The notes: generated by a model not told the origin, from the sequence alone. DNA of 64,000 nucleotides from Clostridium sp. BSD9I1 (GCF_900185645.1 NZ_FYAM01000023.1:930001-994000); one strand, 5' to 3'; positions 27,360 through 37,519 are shown, numbered from the stretch's first letter. Program-made: numbers and translations.

Positions 27360-28301
27360 TCAAAAGTTGGTTTCATGTCCTATATAACATGCAATTTCCC
27401 TATTTAAAAATAGGTCTTGTATATAATCCATTTTATCCCGCGCAGTACCCTCTTCACTTTTATATGCATATTCCTTTCCTAACTGATTCCATTTGGAGTC
27501 TCCAAGTCTATGAAATGGTAATATGTTAATTTCAAACAATCCTAGAGAATTCATAAATTCTGCAGTTTGTATAATATTTTCATCATTATCATTAAAATCT
27601 CTTATTACTGGCATTCTTAAAACCAGCCTTCCATTCCAGTTTGACTTTGTAAGCTCTCTTATGTTTTTTAATATCAAATCATTATATACTCCCGTTTTTT
27701 CCTTATGCTTTTCTCTGTCCATATGCTTTATATCTATAAATGCAAAATTTATATATTTCATCACATCTAGAAAAGTTTCTGTATCCTTGTATGCTGTAGT
27801 TTCTATTGCAGTGTGTATATACTTCTGTTTACATCTTTCTAAAACCTTAATTAAAAATTTTGATTGTAATAGCGGTTCTCCACCACTAAAGGTAACTCCC
27901 CCTGTATCTCCCCAATATTGTCTATCCCTATTTAATATATTTATAAGGGAATCTATATCATACCATTTCCCACAAAGCTTTAAAGCTTCATAGTAGCACG
28001 CATTAGTACATTCAAAAGTATTACAACTTCTACATTTTTCCCAATGAATATTTAGAGACTTATCCTGATTTATACTTATTGATTGCTTTGGACAAACATT
28101 TATACACATTTCACATCCGTTATTAGATTTACACTTACTTTGGGCAAACATTAATTTTTCTCCATAATACCAGCTTTCAGGATTAGCACACCACTCACAT
28201 TTTAAAGGACATCCAGACATAAAACAAATAGTCCTGCATCCAGGTCCATCATGTACCGAATAACTTTGTATATCAAAAATTAATCCTTTATTTTCTTGCA
28301 A
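27360..28301 (-). CDS. hpdA: Glycyl-radical enzyme activase of the hpd system
   Basis: 313-residue radical SAM activase that installs the glycyl radical on HpdB. The SAM cluster motif is SGCPLKCEWCANPE (CxxxCxxC, near residue 33). An inserted ferredoxin-like domain has two further cysteine groups, CKSNNGCEMCINVCPK and CRSCNTFECTNAC, typical of activases of decarboxylating and diol-type glycyl radical enzymes. GGVTFSGGEPLLQ follows near residue 135. The start is TTG with GGAGGGAG upstream. In Clostridioides difficile hpdA follows hpdC directly; here an MFS gene lies between them. Confidence 0.92.
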   Translation of the reverse strand: MQENKGLIFDIQSYSVHDGPGCRTICFMSGCPLKCEWCANPESWYYGEKLMFAQSKCKSNNGCEMCINVCPKQSISINQDKSLNIHWEKCRSCNTFECTNACYYEALKLCGKWYDIDSLINILNRDRQYWGDTGGVTFSGGEPLLQSKFLIKVLERCKQKYIHTAIETTAYKDTETFLDVMKYINFAFIDIKHMDREKHKEKTGVYNDLILKNIRELTKSNWNGRLVLRMPVIRDFNDNDENIIQTAEFMNSLGLFEINILPFHRLGDSKWNQLGKEYAYKSEEGTARDKMDYIQDLFLNREIACYIGHETNF

Positions 28302-28329
28302 GTTCTACTCCCTCCTCCCACAATTAATC

Positions 28330-28381
28330 AAAGACTTTGCTTTAAAAAATTATTAATGTTTAACTTATCAAAGCAAAGCCT
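28330..28381 (-). terminator. Hairpin between MFS and activase genes
   Basis: AAAGCAAAG and CTTTGCTTT arms about 25 nt apart. On the minus strand it follows the MFS stop (28396) and precedes hpdA, so it may be a partial terminator or processing hairpin that lowers activase expression relative to HpdBC. No strong T-tract is seen. Confidence 0.5.
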
Positions 28382-28395
28382 TTAATCAATCTTTG

Positions 28396-29667
28396 TTATT
28401 TTGCTGCTTCCTTTTTATTATCAATACACAATGGTAATGATAAAGCTGCTACTATGGATACTGCAAAGGAACAAGTTGCAAATATTATAGAGTAAAGATA
28501 GCTTCCGGATTTGTCAAATAAAAATCCTCCCATGAAGCTTCCAAGAGCTGGTCCTATACCCATAACAACTAAAGTTGCTGTTCCCCAAATCTTGCCTAGT
28601 GTTTTACCTCCATAAATAGTCCCTGCATATCCTGCAACTCCGCCTGGTTCAATTGCCCAGTAAATAGCGAATAATATACACGCAATTCCACCTAGAATAA
28701 TTGACTGTTTACTCATTAGAAGAAGTATGCAAGCAATTACTCCCATAACCGGTGCAAAAATAAGCATTATTTTTCTGCCCTTTGTTTCATTTCCAACTTT
28801 TACAACAACCTTATCTGCTATGACTCCCATTAAAGGCATGGTGATTATTCCTGCAATACCTATCATTACATATAAATTAGTAGCTGTACCTAATGATAAT
28901 TTAACATCCGTAGTCCAATAGGTAACAATTTGAGTCCAAATTAAAAATTCTGCTACCATACTAGTTAAAAAAGCAACTATTGCTCCCCAAATAGGAAATG
29001 TACCAAAGGCTTCTTTAACTGTCCACAAGTGTTCATTTCCAGATGCCTTTTTGCCTGGAGCAGTTCCAAATGCTTCTAGTCCGTAATCCTGAGGATTTTT
29101 CTTCGCTACAATTGCTGCAATTATAAGAGCAATTAATACCACTACTGAAAGCCCTCTCATTGCAAGTCTCCAGTTCATAGTAAGTAATATCTTTTTGACT
29201 CCTAAACTTAAAGCAACTTGAGCTACTGGCGCTCCCATAAAAGCAATGCCCCACATAGTAGCATAGGATTTCCCTATATACCATTTACGAACAGATACTG
29301 TAGAAGAAACCCAAAGCATACCTGTACCTATGCCTGCAAAAACTGCATAAGGAATTAAATATCCAAAATAAGTTTGAGCAAAACTTGTTACATAAAATCC
29401 TAAAGCCGCACATACAGAGCCAATAGCATAGGCAGGTTTAGTTCCCCACTTATCTATTATCATACCACTGAAAAATGCTGTTACTGCATATACCATCATC
29501 ATGATTGAGTATCCAAGGGAGACCTTGGATACACTCCATCCAAGGTCTTTAGTCATTGGTCCTAAGAGTACAGAAAAGGTAGATCTGTATCCAAATAGAC
29601 AAAATACTGCTAGCCAAGAAGCAAGTACAACCATGTGACCTAATTTACTTGCTCTTCTATCTTCCAT
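28396..29667 (-). CDS. MFS transporter of the hpd operon
   Basis: 423-residue major facilitator with 12 hydrophobic helices, of the oxalate/formate-antiporter-like branch (DLGWSVSKVSLGYSIMMMVYAVTAFFSGMIIDKWGTKPAY near the N-terminus, the MFS signature loop). Its place between hpdC and hpdA implies it moves 4-hydroxyphenylacetate in or p-cresol out; uptake of the carboxylate in exchange for the uncharged product is plausible but inferred. Similar transporters accompany other arylacetate decarboxylase genes. Confidence 0.87.
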   Translation of the reverse strand: MEDRRASKLGHMVVLASWLAVFCLFGYRSTFSVLLGPMTKDLGWSVSKVSLGYSIMMMVYAVTAFFSGMIIDKWGTKPAYAIGSVCAALGFYVTSFAQTYFGYLIPYAVFAGIGTGMLWVSSTVSVRKWYIGKSYATMWGIAFMGAPVAQVALSLGVKKILLTMNWRLAMRGLSVVVLIALIIAAIVAKKNPQDYGLEAFGTAPGKKASGNEHLWTVKEAFGTFPIWGAIVAFLTSMVAEFLIWTQIVTYWTTDVKLSLGTATNLYVMIGIAGIITMPLMGVIADKVVVKVGNETKGRKIMLIFAPVMGVIACILLLMSKQSIILGGIACILFAIYWAIEPGGVAGYAGTIYGGKTLGKIWGTATLVVMGIGPALGSFMGGFLFDKSGSYLYSIIFATCSFAVSIVAALSLPLCIDNKKEAAK

Positions 29668-29682
29668 AGACTTTCCCCCTAA

Positions 29683-29946
29683 TTATTTTTTTTCATATCC
29701 TTCACAAGTTACTCCCATAAGCTCTCCATAGGTCCAATACTCTTTATTAAGTCCACTACATATTCCCATATTATCTGCATTTGGACTTTTAAACTTGCTG
29801 CAATTTTTACATTTTGGCGCTTCGTTAAAATTCTCACATACTTCAGAATCTATAAATATAATAGAATTTGTTTTTCTACATATTCCTTTAGCTACGTCTA
29901 TAGATGCAAAATTCAAACAATCATTGTGTTTATTGTTATTTGTCAT
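29683..29946 (-). CDS. hpdC: 4-Hydroxyphenylacetate decarboxylase small subunit
   Basis: 87-residue iron-sulfur subunit that, with HpdB, forms the hetero-octameric decarboxylase. It has two cysteine/histidine groups: HNDCLNFASIDVAKGICRKTN with CENFNEAPKCKNCSKF, then GICSGLN and GVTCEGYE. These match the two [4Fe-4S] sites of the C. difficile protein in spacing. ATG 29946 is chosen over longer in-frame starts because AGGGGTG lies 7 nt upstream. It starts 4 nt after the hpdB stop. Presence of this subunit separates the enzyme from indoleacetate or phenylacetate decarboxylases. Confidence 0.93.
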   Translation of the reverse strand: MTNNNKHNDCLNFASIDVAKGICRKTNSIIFIDSEVCENFNEAPKCKNCSKFKSPNADNMGICSGLNKEYWTYGELMGVTCEGYEKK

Positions 29947-29950
29947 AATA

Positions 29951-32668
29951 CTACACCCCTTCATATTCTGTTCTTGCAACTACTTCATCTTGGATTGGTT
30001 TTCCTATTTCACACCAATATTGAGTAAACCCGGCTACTCTTACCATTAAATCTCTATAATTTTCAGGCTTCTGTTGAGCATCTTTTAAAACCTTAGAGTC
30101 TACTATATTATATTGAATATGATATCCACCCTTTCTCATATAAGCTCTTGTAAGATCGAGAAGTTTCTTTGCTCCTTCCTCACCTTTTATAGCACTTGGA
30201 TGAATTTTTAAGTTCATTTGAGAATTTTGTGATTTAGTATGATCCCAAATAGTTGCAGAGTTAAACAACGCATAAGCTCCATTTTTATCTGTTCCAGGAT
30301 ATGCAGACATAGATCCATCTGAATACGTTGTTCCTGCCAGCCTACCATCTGGAGTTGCAAGTGTTGCTGCTCCCTGGGCACCATGAGTGGATACAGAAAT
30401 TTGACACGCATACATCTTCTTACCAAATAGTGATTCATAGTTATGAGTCATTTCACAGAACCAATCTTCATATTCCTTTAGAATACTATCTGCGTACGCA
30501 TCATCATTTCCGTATTTAGGCGCAAGTAAACAATCTCCATATATTTTGTCATACTTACTTCCATCTTCTCTCTTTTCCTGATCTGCTAGTGAGTAACTTC
30601 CTACTTCTGATGCAGTCTTAAATCCAAAATTATTAAGAATCGCTTCTTGCACTTCTTCCAAAGTGTATTTTTTATCATCATATACAAGTTTCTTAATTGC
30701 CGCTAATGAGTTAACCATATTTATGGTTCCACAGCTCTCAACATTATAGGTTGCATTATATCTATATCCCATATTTCCAATATGCTGCCCTTTGTCTAGA
30801 CAATCTGGTTTAAGCATTGAGCTAAACACTGCCATATTATTTTTTCTCCAGATGTCATGCTGAATATTATTTGTTCTAGCAAGGCAATCGCAAGTTATAT
30901 TATAATATTCTTTATAGATATTCCAAAACTCTTCATAGCTTTCAAGCTTTTTGTTGTGAGGAGGATATACTTGAATATTTGTTCTGTAGTCCTTACCATT
31001 TGTTATCACTAGTTCCAATATTTTAGGATTTGCAATAAAGTGTACTCCTACGCTGGTTGGCTGTCCTGCTCCCCCTGGAATAAGGTATTTCTTTCCATTC
31101 AAAGTAAGCTCTTTCCATGCGCAAGGTGATGTTTCTAAGCATCCTCCTATGGCAAAGGATCTAGCTTCTTCTACTGTCATACCTTCTCCTGCATACTGAT
31201 TTAATATAAATTGCATACCACCTTGATTATTCATCCATGCTGGATATCCCGCTCCAGTTTTATCACATTCAATGCATTTCAGTAAAAATTCTTCTGGAAG
31301 CTTTTCGTCATATAAAACTGATAATGTTGGTTGAGGAGATCCACAGGTAATTCCAGCTTCAACTATTAACATTTCAAGTTCATTAGCTGCAGATTTACCA
31401 TCCTTAGTGAGACCACCTAAGCTTAAGTTATTAAATGTATTTCCTGAAAGCACTCCGCCTACAACTCCTGTAGAAGCAAAGCAATCTATACATGTAAATT
31501 TAACTCTATGAAGCTCCAATAATTCTAACGCTTCCTTTTTAGTAAGTCTTCCTGCTTCTAAATCCTGTTCAAACCAAGGATAAAGCACCTGCCCTACTCT
31601 TCCTGGTGAAAGTCCTGAAATAGCATCTTCATTTAAACAAGCAATGTGAATAGTATAAGTAAGCTGAAGTGCTTCTTTAAAAGTTCTTGGCTGATTGTGA
31701 GCTATCCATTCTAGGCAATTTGCTATTTCTTCGTATTCTTCTCTTTGAACTTTCTCTTCTGTTATATTAATAAGTCTTTTGGCCTCCTTCACATAATTTA
31801 AAATCCAGTTTTGTATTCCTTCTACTACTAACTTTACAGCTTCATAGAAGTACAGCCTGTCCATACCTATTACTCCGTCTCCATCAGCATTTCCAGCTAC
31901 TTCCCTCTTACATTCTTCAGCCATTTTTATTAACCCATCAAATCCATATTGGAGAGGATAATAATAATTTATAACTTCTCTTCCTTGTGGAAGTGTAAAT
32001 CCTGAGTCAAACATACATATTAAACTTTTCATTATATTTTCTTTGATTTGATAACTTGGAACCATTTGCTCATACTTATGTCCTAAATCCTCTACAGATT
32101 TTCCTACCCATGCCTTTGCCAGTGTTACCAATGCAGGAACTTCTTCTTTTCTAATCCCAAACTTTCCAGCTATGGATACTACATTTCCAAAGCTATTAGT
32201 AACATTTCCTCCGCCAGTACCAAATTTACTTAACTCACCAGCACTAGCACTTCCTCTTTTTAAAGCTTCTTTATAAAGCTCATCTTCCTTTGCTACAAAG
32301 AATCCTTCTGAAAGCCAAGGCATTGGAAATGATCCTCTGTAGTAGTTAGTTTTTTGCATTACAAGCTTTTCTCCTGGAAAGATAGTTGGAGTTACATGTG
32401 AAAATGCACATTTTAATGCCTCAGCTCTTCTGATTACATTAACTTCTCCTTCTAGCTCATTCCATCTTCTTGTGTACCAGTATGGAAATTCTGTATTAGT
32501 GGAGGATAGTGTATTATAGTATATATCCCTTAGTTTTTTTGCTCTCTCCGTAGGTTCTTTCTTTACTTCTCTATCTACTAGCTCCTCCGGCGCAGTTCCC
32601 CCCGCTTGAAAATTAATAGGTAATCCTTTAGCTGCTAATATGTCTGCTAGTTTTGTCTTTATTGACAT
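29951..32668 (-). CDS. hpdB: 4-Hydroxyphenylacetate decarboxylase glycyl radical subunit
   Basis: 905-residue glycyl radical enzyme that decarboxylates 4-hydroxyphenylacetate (from tyrosine) to p-cresol. The thiyl cysteine and partner glutamate are Cys510 and Glu512 in [12 protein letters not shown]; the radical glycine is Gly880 in [10 protein letters not shown]. All three are offset by +7 from C. difficile HpdB (503, 505, 873), so the active site is intact. The CxE arrangement differs from the CxxxE of diol dehydratases and choline lyase. Adjacent hpdC and hpdA complete the system. ATG 32668 follows GGGGGAG. Function in the cytoplasm under strict anaerobiosis. Confidence 0.94.
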   Translation of the reverse strand: MSIKTKLADILAAKGLPINFQAGGTAPEELVDREVKKEPTERAKKLRDIYYNTLSSTNTEFPYWYTRRWNELEGEVNVIRRAEALKCAFSHVTPTIFPGEKLVMQKTNYYRGSFPMPWLSEGFFVAKEDELYKEALKRGSASAGELSKFGTGGGNVTNSFGNVVSIAGKFGIRKEEVPALVTLAKAWVGKSVEDLGHKYEQMVPSYQIKENIMKSLICMFDSGFTLPQGREVINYYYPLQYGFDGLIKMAEECKREVAGNADGDGVIGMDRLYFYEAVKLVVEGIQNWILNYVKEAKRLINITEEKVQREEYEEIANCLEWIAHNQPRTFKEALQLTYTIHIACLNEDAISGLSPGRVGQVLYPWFEQDLEAGRLTKKEALELLELHRVKFTCIDCFASTGVVGGVLSGNTFNNLSLGGLTKDGKSAANELEMLIVEAGITCGSPQPTLSVLYDEKLPEEFLLKCIECDKTGAGYPAWMNNQGGMQFILNQYAGEGMTVEEARSFAIGGCLETSPCAWKELTLNGKKYLIPGGAGQPTSVGVHFIANPKILELVITNGKDYRTNIQVYPPHNKKLESYEEFWNIYKEYYNITCDCLARTNNIQHDIWRKNNMAVFSSMLKPDCLDKGQHIGNMGYRYNATYNVESCGTINMVNSLAAIKKLVYDDKKYTLEEVQEAILNNFGFKTASEVGSYSLADQEKREDGSKYDKIYGDCLLAPKYGNDDAYADSILKEYEDWFCEMTHNYESLFGKKMYACQISVSTHGAQGAATLATPDGRLAGTTYSDGSMSAYPGTDKNGAYALFNSATIWDHTKSQNSQMNLKIHPSAIKGEEGAKKLLDLTRAYMRKGGYHIQYNIVDSKVLKDAQQKPENYRDLMVRVAGFTQYWCEIGKPIQDEVVARTEYEGV

Positions 32669-32718
32669 TTTTATCTCCCCCTAATGTCTCTGAAATTGTT
32701 TTACAACCTATAAATATG

Positions 32719-32747
32719 TTTATACCTATTTTTTTATTACTTTACAA
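32719..32747 (-). promoter_or_regulatory. Candidate sigma-A promoter of hpdB
   Basis: On the minus strand a -35 box TTGTAA (32742-32747) and -10 box TATAAA (32719-32724) are separated by 17 nt, about 50 nt upstream of the hpdB start. No operator is evident. Confidence 0.5.
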
Positions 32748-32756
32748 AAAGTTCAA

Positions 32757-32783
32757 AAACTGCAGTAATAGCTACTACAGTTT
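32757..32783 (-). terminator. Terminator after HAD phosphatase gene
   Basis: Minus strand AAACTGTAGTAGCTATTACTGCAGTTTTT: hairpin AAACTG(T/C)AGTA with its complement and a T-run, just past the stop at 32798 and upstream of the hpdB promoter. Confidence 0.75.
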
Positions 32784-32797
32784 GAAATTATCTATTT

Positions 32798-33301
32798 TTA
32801 TTTATATTTTAATATCTTTTTTATTACTTTGAGCAAGTTGCTTCCATTTACGTTAGCTTTATCACAAAACTCTCCAATCTTACCTGTTTTACATCCTGCC
32901 TTTATCCCAGCCTCCACATCGGTATCCCTGTCTCCTATCATCCAGCTTTCTTTAGCATTTATATTATATTTTTCTATAAGCTCAAGTAACATGGTAGGAT
33001 TGGGCTTTCTACAAGAAGCATTTCTATCATAAAAGGGACAGTATACTATTTCCCTTATCTCTCCATAAGGTTCTACCTCTTTTATAAGCTTTTCATGTAT
33101 TTTTTCAAGCTCCTCTTCTGTTAATGCTCCTACTTCTATCCCACCTTGATTTGTTACTACAAATATACTATATCCAGCCTCAGCTGCAATTTTAATTCCT
33201 TCCTTTGCCTCTTCAAATATTATTAAGTCTTCAGGAGTACATACATATTCTTTAAAATCATTTATTACTCCATCTCTGTCTAAAAATATTGCTTTATTCA
33301 A
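32798..33301 (-). CDS. HAD-IIIA phosphatase (GmhB-like)
   Basis: 167-residue HAD hydrolase of the histidinol-phosphatase/D-glycero-D-manno-heptose-1,7-bisphosphatase subfamily: nucleophile motif FLDRDGVIND, motif II VVTNQGGIEVG, Lys motif CRKPNP with a partial zinc loop (CPFYDRNASC), and motif III IGDRDTDVEAG. Heptose or another sugar bisphosphate is possible, but no sugar pathway is adjacent, so the substrate is uncertain. A TTG start at 33301 gives the best spacing from AGGAGG; GTG 33307 is the alternative. Confidence 0.84.
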   Translation of the reverse strand: MNKAIFLDRDGVINDFKEYVCTPEDLIIFEEAKEGIKIAAEAGYSIFVVTNQGGIEVGALTEEELEKIHEKLIKEVEPYGEIREIVYCPFYDRNASCRKPNPTMLLELIEKYNINAKESWMIGDRDTDVEAGIKAGCKTGKIGEFCDKANVNGSNLLKVIKKILKYK

Positions 33302-33610
33302 ATACACTAACCTCCTGTATAAAAACTTGTTATTACATGAAATAAATATAAAATAGTTTTTATTATCTAATAAACAAGTTCATGAAAAATTTTCATTGTA
33401 AATATTAATACTACATTATAATTGTGTGCATAATAAACTATTTTGAATAATATAAATTATAGTTTATATAAATATATAATTATTTATTCTAATTATATCC
33501 TTAATCCATAAAATTCTCAAATATGTTAAACTTTATAACATTTTTTATTGACTAATAGTTCATAAAAATATATCATATGAAAATACGGTAAATAAAGAGG
33601 AGGGATTTCC
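33302..33610. other. AT-rich spacer upstream of glycogen phosphorylase
   Basis: About 300 bp, extremely A/T-rich. It includes the divergent ribosome sites at each end (AGGAGG of the phosphatase gene, AGAGGAGGG of glgP) and no visible gene or clear hairpin. Confidence 0.5.
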
Positions 33611-36019
33611 TTGAATATAGATAAAGAAAAAATTAAAACCGACTTTCGGCAAAATCTCATCAACTTATATTCCATAGATATTGATGAAGCTTCTGCCTTT
33701 CAAAAATATGTTGCCTTAGGTTTCTTAATAAGGTCCTATGTGGGAGAAAACTGGTTACAAACTAACAAGAAATATACTAATAATAAAGATAAACAGGTAT
33801 ATTATTTTTCTATGGAATTTTTAATTGGTCGGCTTCTTGGTAATAATATGATGAATTTAGGAATTTATAACATTTGTAAAGAAGCGTTAAAAGAACTCAA
33901 TATAAACATAAACGAACTTGAAGAAATTGAAAGTGATGCTGGTCTTGGCAATGGTGGTCTTGGAAGACTTGCTGCTTGCTTTTTAGATTCCATGGCATCT
34001 CTTAATATTCCCGGCCATGGCAATGGTATAAGATACAATTATGGACTTTTTGAGCAAAAGATAATAGATGGTTATCAAGTAGAGGTACCTGATAAATGGT
34101 TAAAGGAAGGCAATGTATGGGAAACTAGAAAAGCTAATAAATCTGTTACTGTTGATTTTTACGGAACCGTAAAACATATATACGAAAATGGGAAAACAAA
34201 ATTCATACAAGAAAACACAGAAACAATACTTGCTGTTCCCTATGATACTCCTGTTATAGGATATAATAATAAAACAGTAAATACTCTAAGACTTTGGAGC
34301 GCTGAACCTATTGATAAAGATTTTGACTTAAATTTGTTTAGCCAAGGAGAATATTCTAAAGCAGTTGAATACAAGTCTTCTATTGAGTCTATAACCAAAG
34401 TACTTTATCCAGATGACTCTACAGAAAAAGGAAGACTCCTTAGATTAAAACAACAATATTTCTTCGTAAGTGCTGGAATTCAAAGCATACTTCGAAGATA
34501 TAAAAAGCTTAACAAACCAATAACCGATCTTCCTAAATATATTGCTATACAAATAAATGATACTCATCCAGCTGTTGCAGTACCTGAACTTATGAGAATA
34601 TTAATAGATGTTGAAGGACTTCATTGGGATGAGGCATGGAATATAACTACAAATACTATAGCTTACACTAATCATACAATTCTTGCCGAAGCAATGGAAA
34701 AATGGCCTATAGATATATTCAAGGGGCTTCTTCCAAGGATCTATATGATAATAGAAGAAATAAATAGACGATTTTGTATTGAGGTTATAGATAAATTTAA
34801 TGATTCAAATAAATTAAAAGAAATGTCAATAATACAAGATGGATATATAAAGATGGCATTCCTTGCTATTGTCGGAGGGCATTCTGTAAACGGGGTTGCC
34901 AAACTTCATACAGACCTTTTAAAAAAGCAAGAACTATCTAATTTCAATGAATTTTATCCTGGTAAATTTAATAATAAGACCAATGGTATAACTCACAGAC
35001 GATGGCTTTTAAAAGCTAATCCAAACTTAAGTAACCTTATAACTAAAAATATTGGAGAAGGTTATATATACGAACCACTAGACCTAATAAAATTAAAACC
35101 TTTTGCATATGATAGTGGGTTTAGAGAAGAATTTCATAAAATAAAAATTAATAATAAAATTGAATTTTGTAGGTTTGCTAAAGATAAATTTAATATGGAC
35201 ATAGATCCTAATTCCATATTCGATGTTCAAGTTAAAAGATTACATGCTTATAAAAGGCAGATTTTAAACTTATTTAATATAATGGATTTATATTTTAGAC
35301 TTAAAGATAATCCTGAAATTGATATTATACCTAGAACGTTTTTCTTTGGCGCTAAAGCTGCTCCCTCTTATCATCTTGCAAAACAAACTATAAAACTTAT
35401 TAATACTGTAGGCGATATGATAAACAATGCTCCTTGTGTGAAGGGAAGAATAAAAGTTTATTTCCTTCCTAACTATTCAGTGTCCTTAGCAGAAAAAATA
35501 ATTCCTTGCGCTAATGTAAGTGAACAAATTTCTACTGCTACCAAGGAAGCATCCGGTACTGGAAACATGAAATTTATGATGAATGGAGCTATTACATTAG
35601 CCACCTTAGATGGTGCTAATATTGAAATAAAGGATGCTGTAGGGGAAGAAAATATAGTTATATTTGGACTAAACAAAGAGGAAGTTTTAAACTACCAAAA
35701 AAATCGCAACTATAACTCCTATGATTTTTATAATTCTGACATGAGGATAAAAAGAATATTAGATTCACTCATAGATGGCTCGTTAAATCCTAACAAAAAT
35801 GAATTTAAAGATATATATGATTCTCTTTTAAGTGGAAATGATGAATATTTTGTTTTAAGAGACTTTGCAGCCTATGTAGATGCCCAAAATAAAATAGATG
35901 CTCTTTACAGGGATAAAGATCTTTGGAACAAGATGTGTGTTATAAATATTGCTCATTCAGGAAGATTTTCTTCCGATAATACCATCAAAAGATATTGGGA
36001 AGATATTTGGAGCGTATAA
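33611..36019 (+). CDS. glgP: Glycogen/alpha-glucan phosphorylase
   Basis: 802-residue GT35 phosphorylase that releases glucose 1-phosphate from alpha-1,4-glucan. The conserved N-terminal core begins YYFSMEFLIGRLLGNNMMNLG. The glycogen-site helices and the PLP signature EASGTGNMKFMMNGA are present, with PLP lysine Lys654. Typical stretches such as QINDTHPAVAVPELMRIL, KTNGITHRRWL and QVKRLHAYKRQ confirm the family. The start is TTG, 7 nt after GAGGAGGG. No other glycogen gene is adjacent. It ends 12 nt before repeat copy D. Confidence 0.96.
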   Translation: MNIDKEKIKTDFRQNLINLYSIDIDEASAFQKYVALGFLIRSYVGENWLQTNKKYTNNKDKQVYYFSMEFLIGRLLGNNMMNLGIYNICKEALKELNININELEEIESDAGLGNGGLGRLAACFLDSMASLNIPGHGNGIRYNYGLFEQKIIDGYQVEVPDKWLKEGNVWETRKANKSVTVDFYGTVKHIYENGKTKFIQENTETILAVPYDTPVIGYNNKTVNTLRLWSAEPIDKDFDLNLFSQGEYSKAVEYKSSIESITKVLYPDDSTEKGRLLRLKQQYFFVSAGIQSILRRYKKLNKPITDLPKYIAIQINDTHPAVAVPELMRILIDVEGLHWDEAWNITTNTIAYTNHTILAEAMEKWPIDIFKGLLPRIYMIIEEINRRFCIEVIDKFNDSNKLKEMSIIQDGYIKMAFLAIVGGHSVNGVAKLHTDLLKKQELSNFNEFYPGKFNNKTNGITHRRWLLKANPNLSNLITKNIGEGYIYEPLDLIKLKPFAYDSGFREEFHKIKINNKIEFCRFAKDKFNMDIDPNSIFDVQVKRLHAYKRQILNLFNIMDLYFRLKDNPEIDIIPRTFFFGAKAAPSYHLAKQTIKLINTVGDMINNAPCVKGRIKVYFLPNYSVSLAEKIIPCANVSEQISTATKEASGTGNMKFMMNGAITLATLDGANIEIKDAVGEENIVIFGLNKEEVLNYQKNRNYNSYDFYNSDMRIKRILDSLIDGSLNPNKNEFKDIYDSLLSGNDEYFVLRDFAAYVDAQNKIDALYRDKDLWNKMCVINIAHSGRFSSDNTIKRYWEDIWSV

Positions 36020-36031
36020 AAAACATTTAAA

Positions 36032-36360
36032 CATTTTTAATGCTCTGGGTCGTATAGAATTTTCATCTAGGAAGGCGTTCATTTCGCCAAGAACGGCTAA
36101 TATTTATAAATTTAAAATTCCTAAGCCCACTAAACTCGCTGTCGCTCAGACAGTAGCTGGCTCTTAACGGTATTTTAAATTTATAAATAAAGCTGTTCTA
36201 AGGCTCATTCAATGCCTTCTACGATGAAAATTATGTACTCCCAGAGCATTAAAAAGTTCTTCAGTTTAACTGCTGAAGGAAGGAATTTCGTTTTGACGAA
36301 ATTCCTTGAGATTGACACTTATCAAAGTGCTGACAAGCCCGCAGACCGATAGGTCGGGAA
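36032..36360. repeat. Dispersed palindrome element, copy D with module 3
   Basis: Ends CATTTTTAATGCTCTGG and CCCAGAGCATTAAAAA (36032-36255) with full arms and an apical hairpin (plus-strand GCCCACT/AGCTGGC around the family loop; imperfect). It continues with TTCTTCAGTTTAACTGCTGA (shared with C, E and G), then module 3: hairpin GGAATTTCGttttgaCGAAATTCC, then ATTGACACTTATCAAAG and GCAGACCGATAGGTCG. Module 3 recurs only at the left end of copy G. Confidence 0.85.
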
Positions 36361-36525
36361 ATATTAATCATACAATTTATTATTAAGAACCTTTTATCAT
36401 ACTCTCATATGTTTAACTTATGGTTATGTTAAAGAATAGTGTTGGTAATATAATATTTTTTAAGGAAACATTAAAAAAGTTTCCCCTAATTCACATTTTA
36501 AGAAGATTCCGACCTAAATAAAAAT

Positions 36526-36972
36526 TTAATTTACATTCTTCATATCAATTGTTTGTATCTTTCCATCAATATTTATGATAACCTTTATCACTTCATCTTT
36601 ATTCTCTATTGCTTGACCCCTACCACCTGATTTCATAGTATAAGTTCTTTTGTTTGGAGGACTATCATTGTAATCTTCAGTTAATTTACTGTCTCCAGCA
36701 CTGCTTTTATAGGATATTTCTAAATGCTTAACTGAAGATAACTTGGATAGGTCTTTTTTATAAGTAACCGTAAACACCCTGTCACAGATACTATCGTATT
36801 CAGCCTTTCCATTCTTTTCATTAAACGTTACTGTTCCATTTACCTTTAATTCAACAGACCAAAGTTCATTTTCACCTTTATAAATATAGTTGTGACTAAT
36901 ATTTTTCCTACTTGAACACCCTGTGACCATCAGTAGAATCATAACAATTAGAATACAATTTAGTTTTCTCAT
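36526..36972 (-). CDS. Small lipoprotein of unknown function
   Basis: 148-residue protein with a type II signal peptide: MRKLNCILIVMILLMVTGCSS, lipobox VTGC with the lipidated Cys at residue 19. The mature part is a beta-rich soluble domain (ELWSVELKVNGTVTFNEKNG; KHLEISYKSSAGDSKL) exposed outside the membrane. ATG 36972 follows TAGGAGGATGTAAG. No recognised family. Confidence 0.72.
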   Translation of the reverse strand: MRKLNCILIVMILLMVTGCSSRKNISHNYIYKGENELWSVELKVNGTVTFNEKNGKAEYDSICDRVFTVTYKKDLSKLSSVKHLEISYKSSAGDSKLTEDYNDSPPNKRTYTMKSGGRGQAIENKDEVIKVIINIDGKIQTIDMKNVN

Positions 36973-37199
36973 CTTACATCCTCCTAAAAATTTTACCATT
37001 GCTAATTTATATAAACTTTTTAGTAAAAAATGTATTTCATTCTATATCTCTGTTTTAGGATTAATGAACAATATCTTACTATTATTTAAATATCGCATAT
37101 TTGTAATTAATAAACCATATAAGATCATTATGACTTATGTTTGAAAAGTAGCAAATTCTCCAATCTTTATAATTCAGAGCTTACATATAATTATATTTT

Positions 37200-37439
37200 T
37201 TAAGAATTTGCCAGAAGTGCAATTGAAGAAATAATTAGTAATAAAAAAATCCAGCCTATCCAACCATATTTCTCATTTTTTGAAATAGCTAGAAAGACAG
37301 ACCCTATTAGACACAAAGGAATACCTATGATAATTACTTTACCAAAATTATGAATATAAATGCTTTGAATTATTATTAAAATAAAGCCTATAAGACAAAG
37401 TATACTTAGTATAAAAAAGAATTTTTCTCTACTTTTCAT
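37200..37439 (-). CDS. Small membrane protein of unknown function
   Basis: 79 residues with three hydrophobic helices (FFFILSILCLIGFILIIIQS, VIIIGIPLCLIGSVFLAIS, WIGWIFLLLIISSIALLAN) and a short basic N-terminus. ATG preceded by AAGGGGGAAGTT. It stands alone between other small envelope proteins. Confidence 0.65.
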   Translation of the reverse strand: MKSREKFFFILSILCLIGFILIIIQSIYIHNFGKVIIIGIPLCLIGSVFLAISKNEKYGWIGWIFLLLIISSIALLANS

Positions 37440-37519
37440 AACTTCCCCCTTAATGGTAAAATATTTGTACTTATAATAAGTATATCATAATATTTCCATA
37501 ATGTTCCTTAATAAAAACT

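Noticed and set aside
29951-32668. HpdB as choline TMA-lyase, glycerol dehydratase or pyruvate formate-lyase
   Set aside because: The active-site pattern is GCLE (CxE), and an HpdC-type iron-sulfur subunit is encoded alongside; diol-type enzymes have CxxxE and lack that subunit.
29951-32668. HpdB as indoleacetate decarboxylase (skatole formation)
   Set aside because: Similar enzyme and an MFS neighbour make this possible, but the HpdC small subunit points to 4-hydroxyphenylacetate decarboxylase.
35949-36167. 72-residue open frame running from glgP into repeat copy D
   Set aside because: Out-of-frame shadow of glgP that extends by chance into the repeat.
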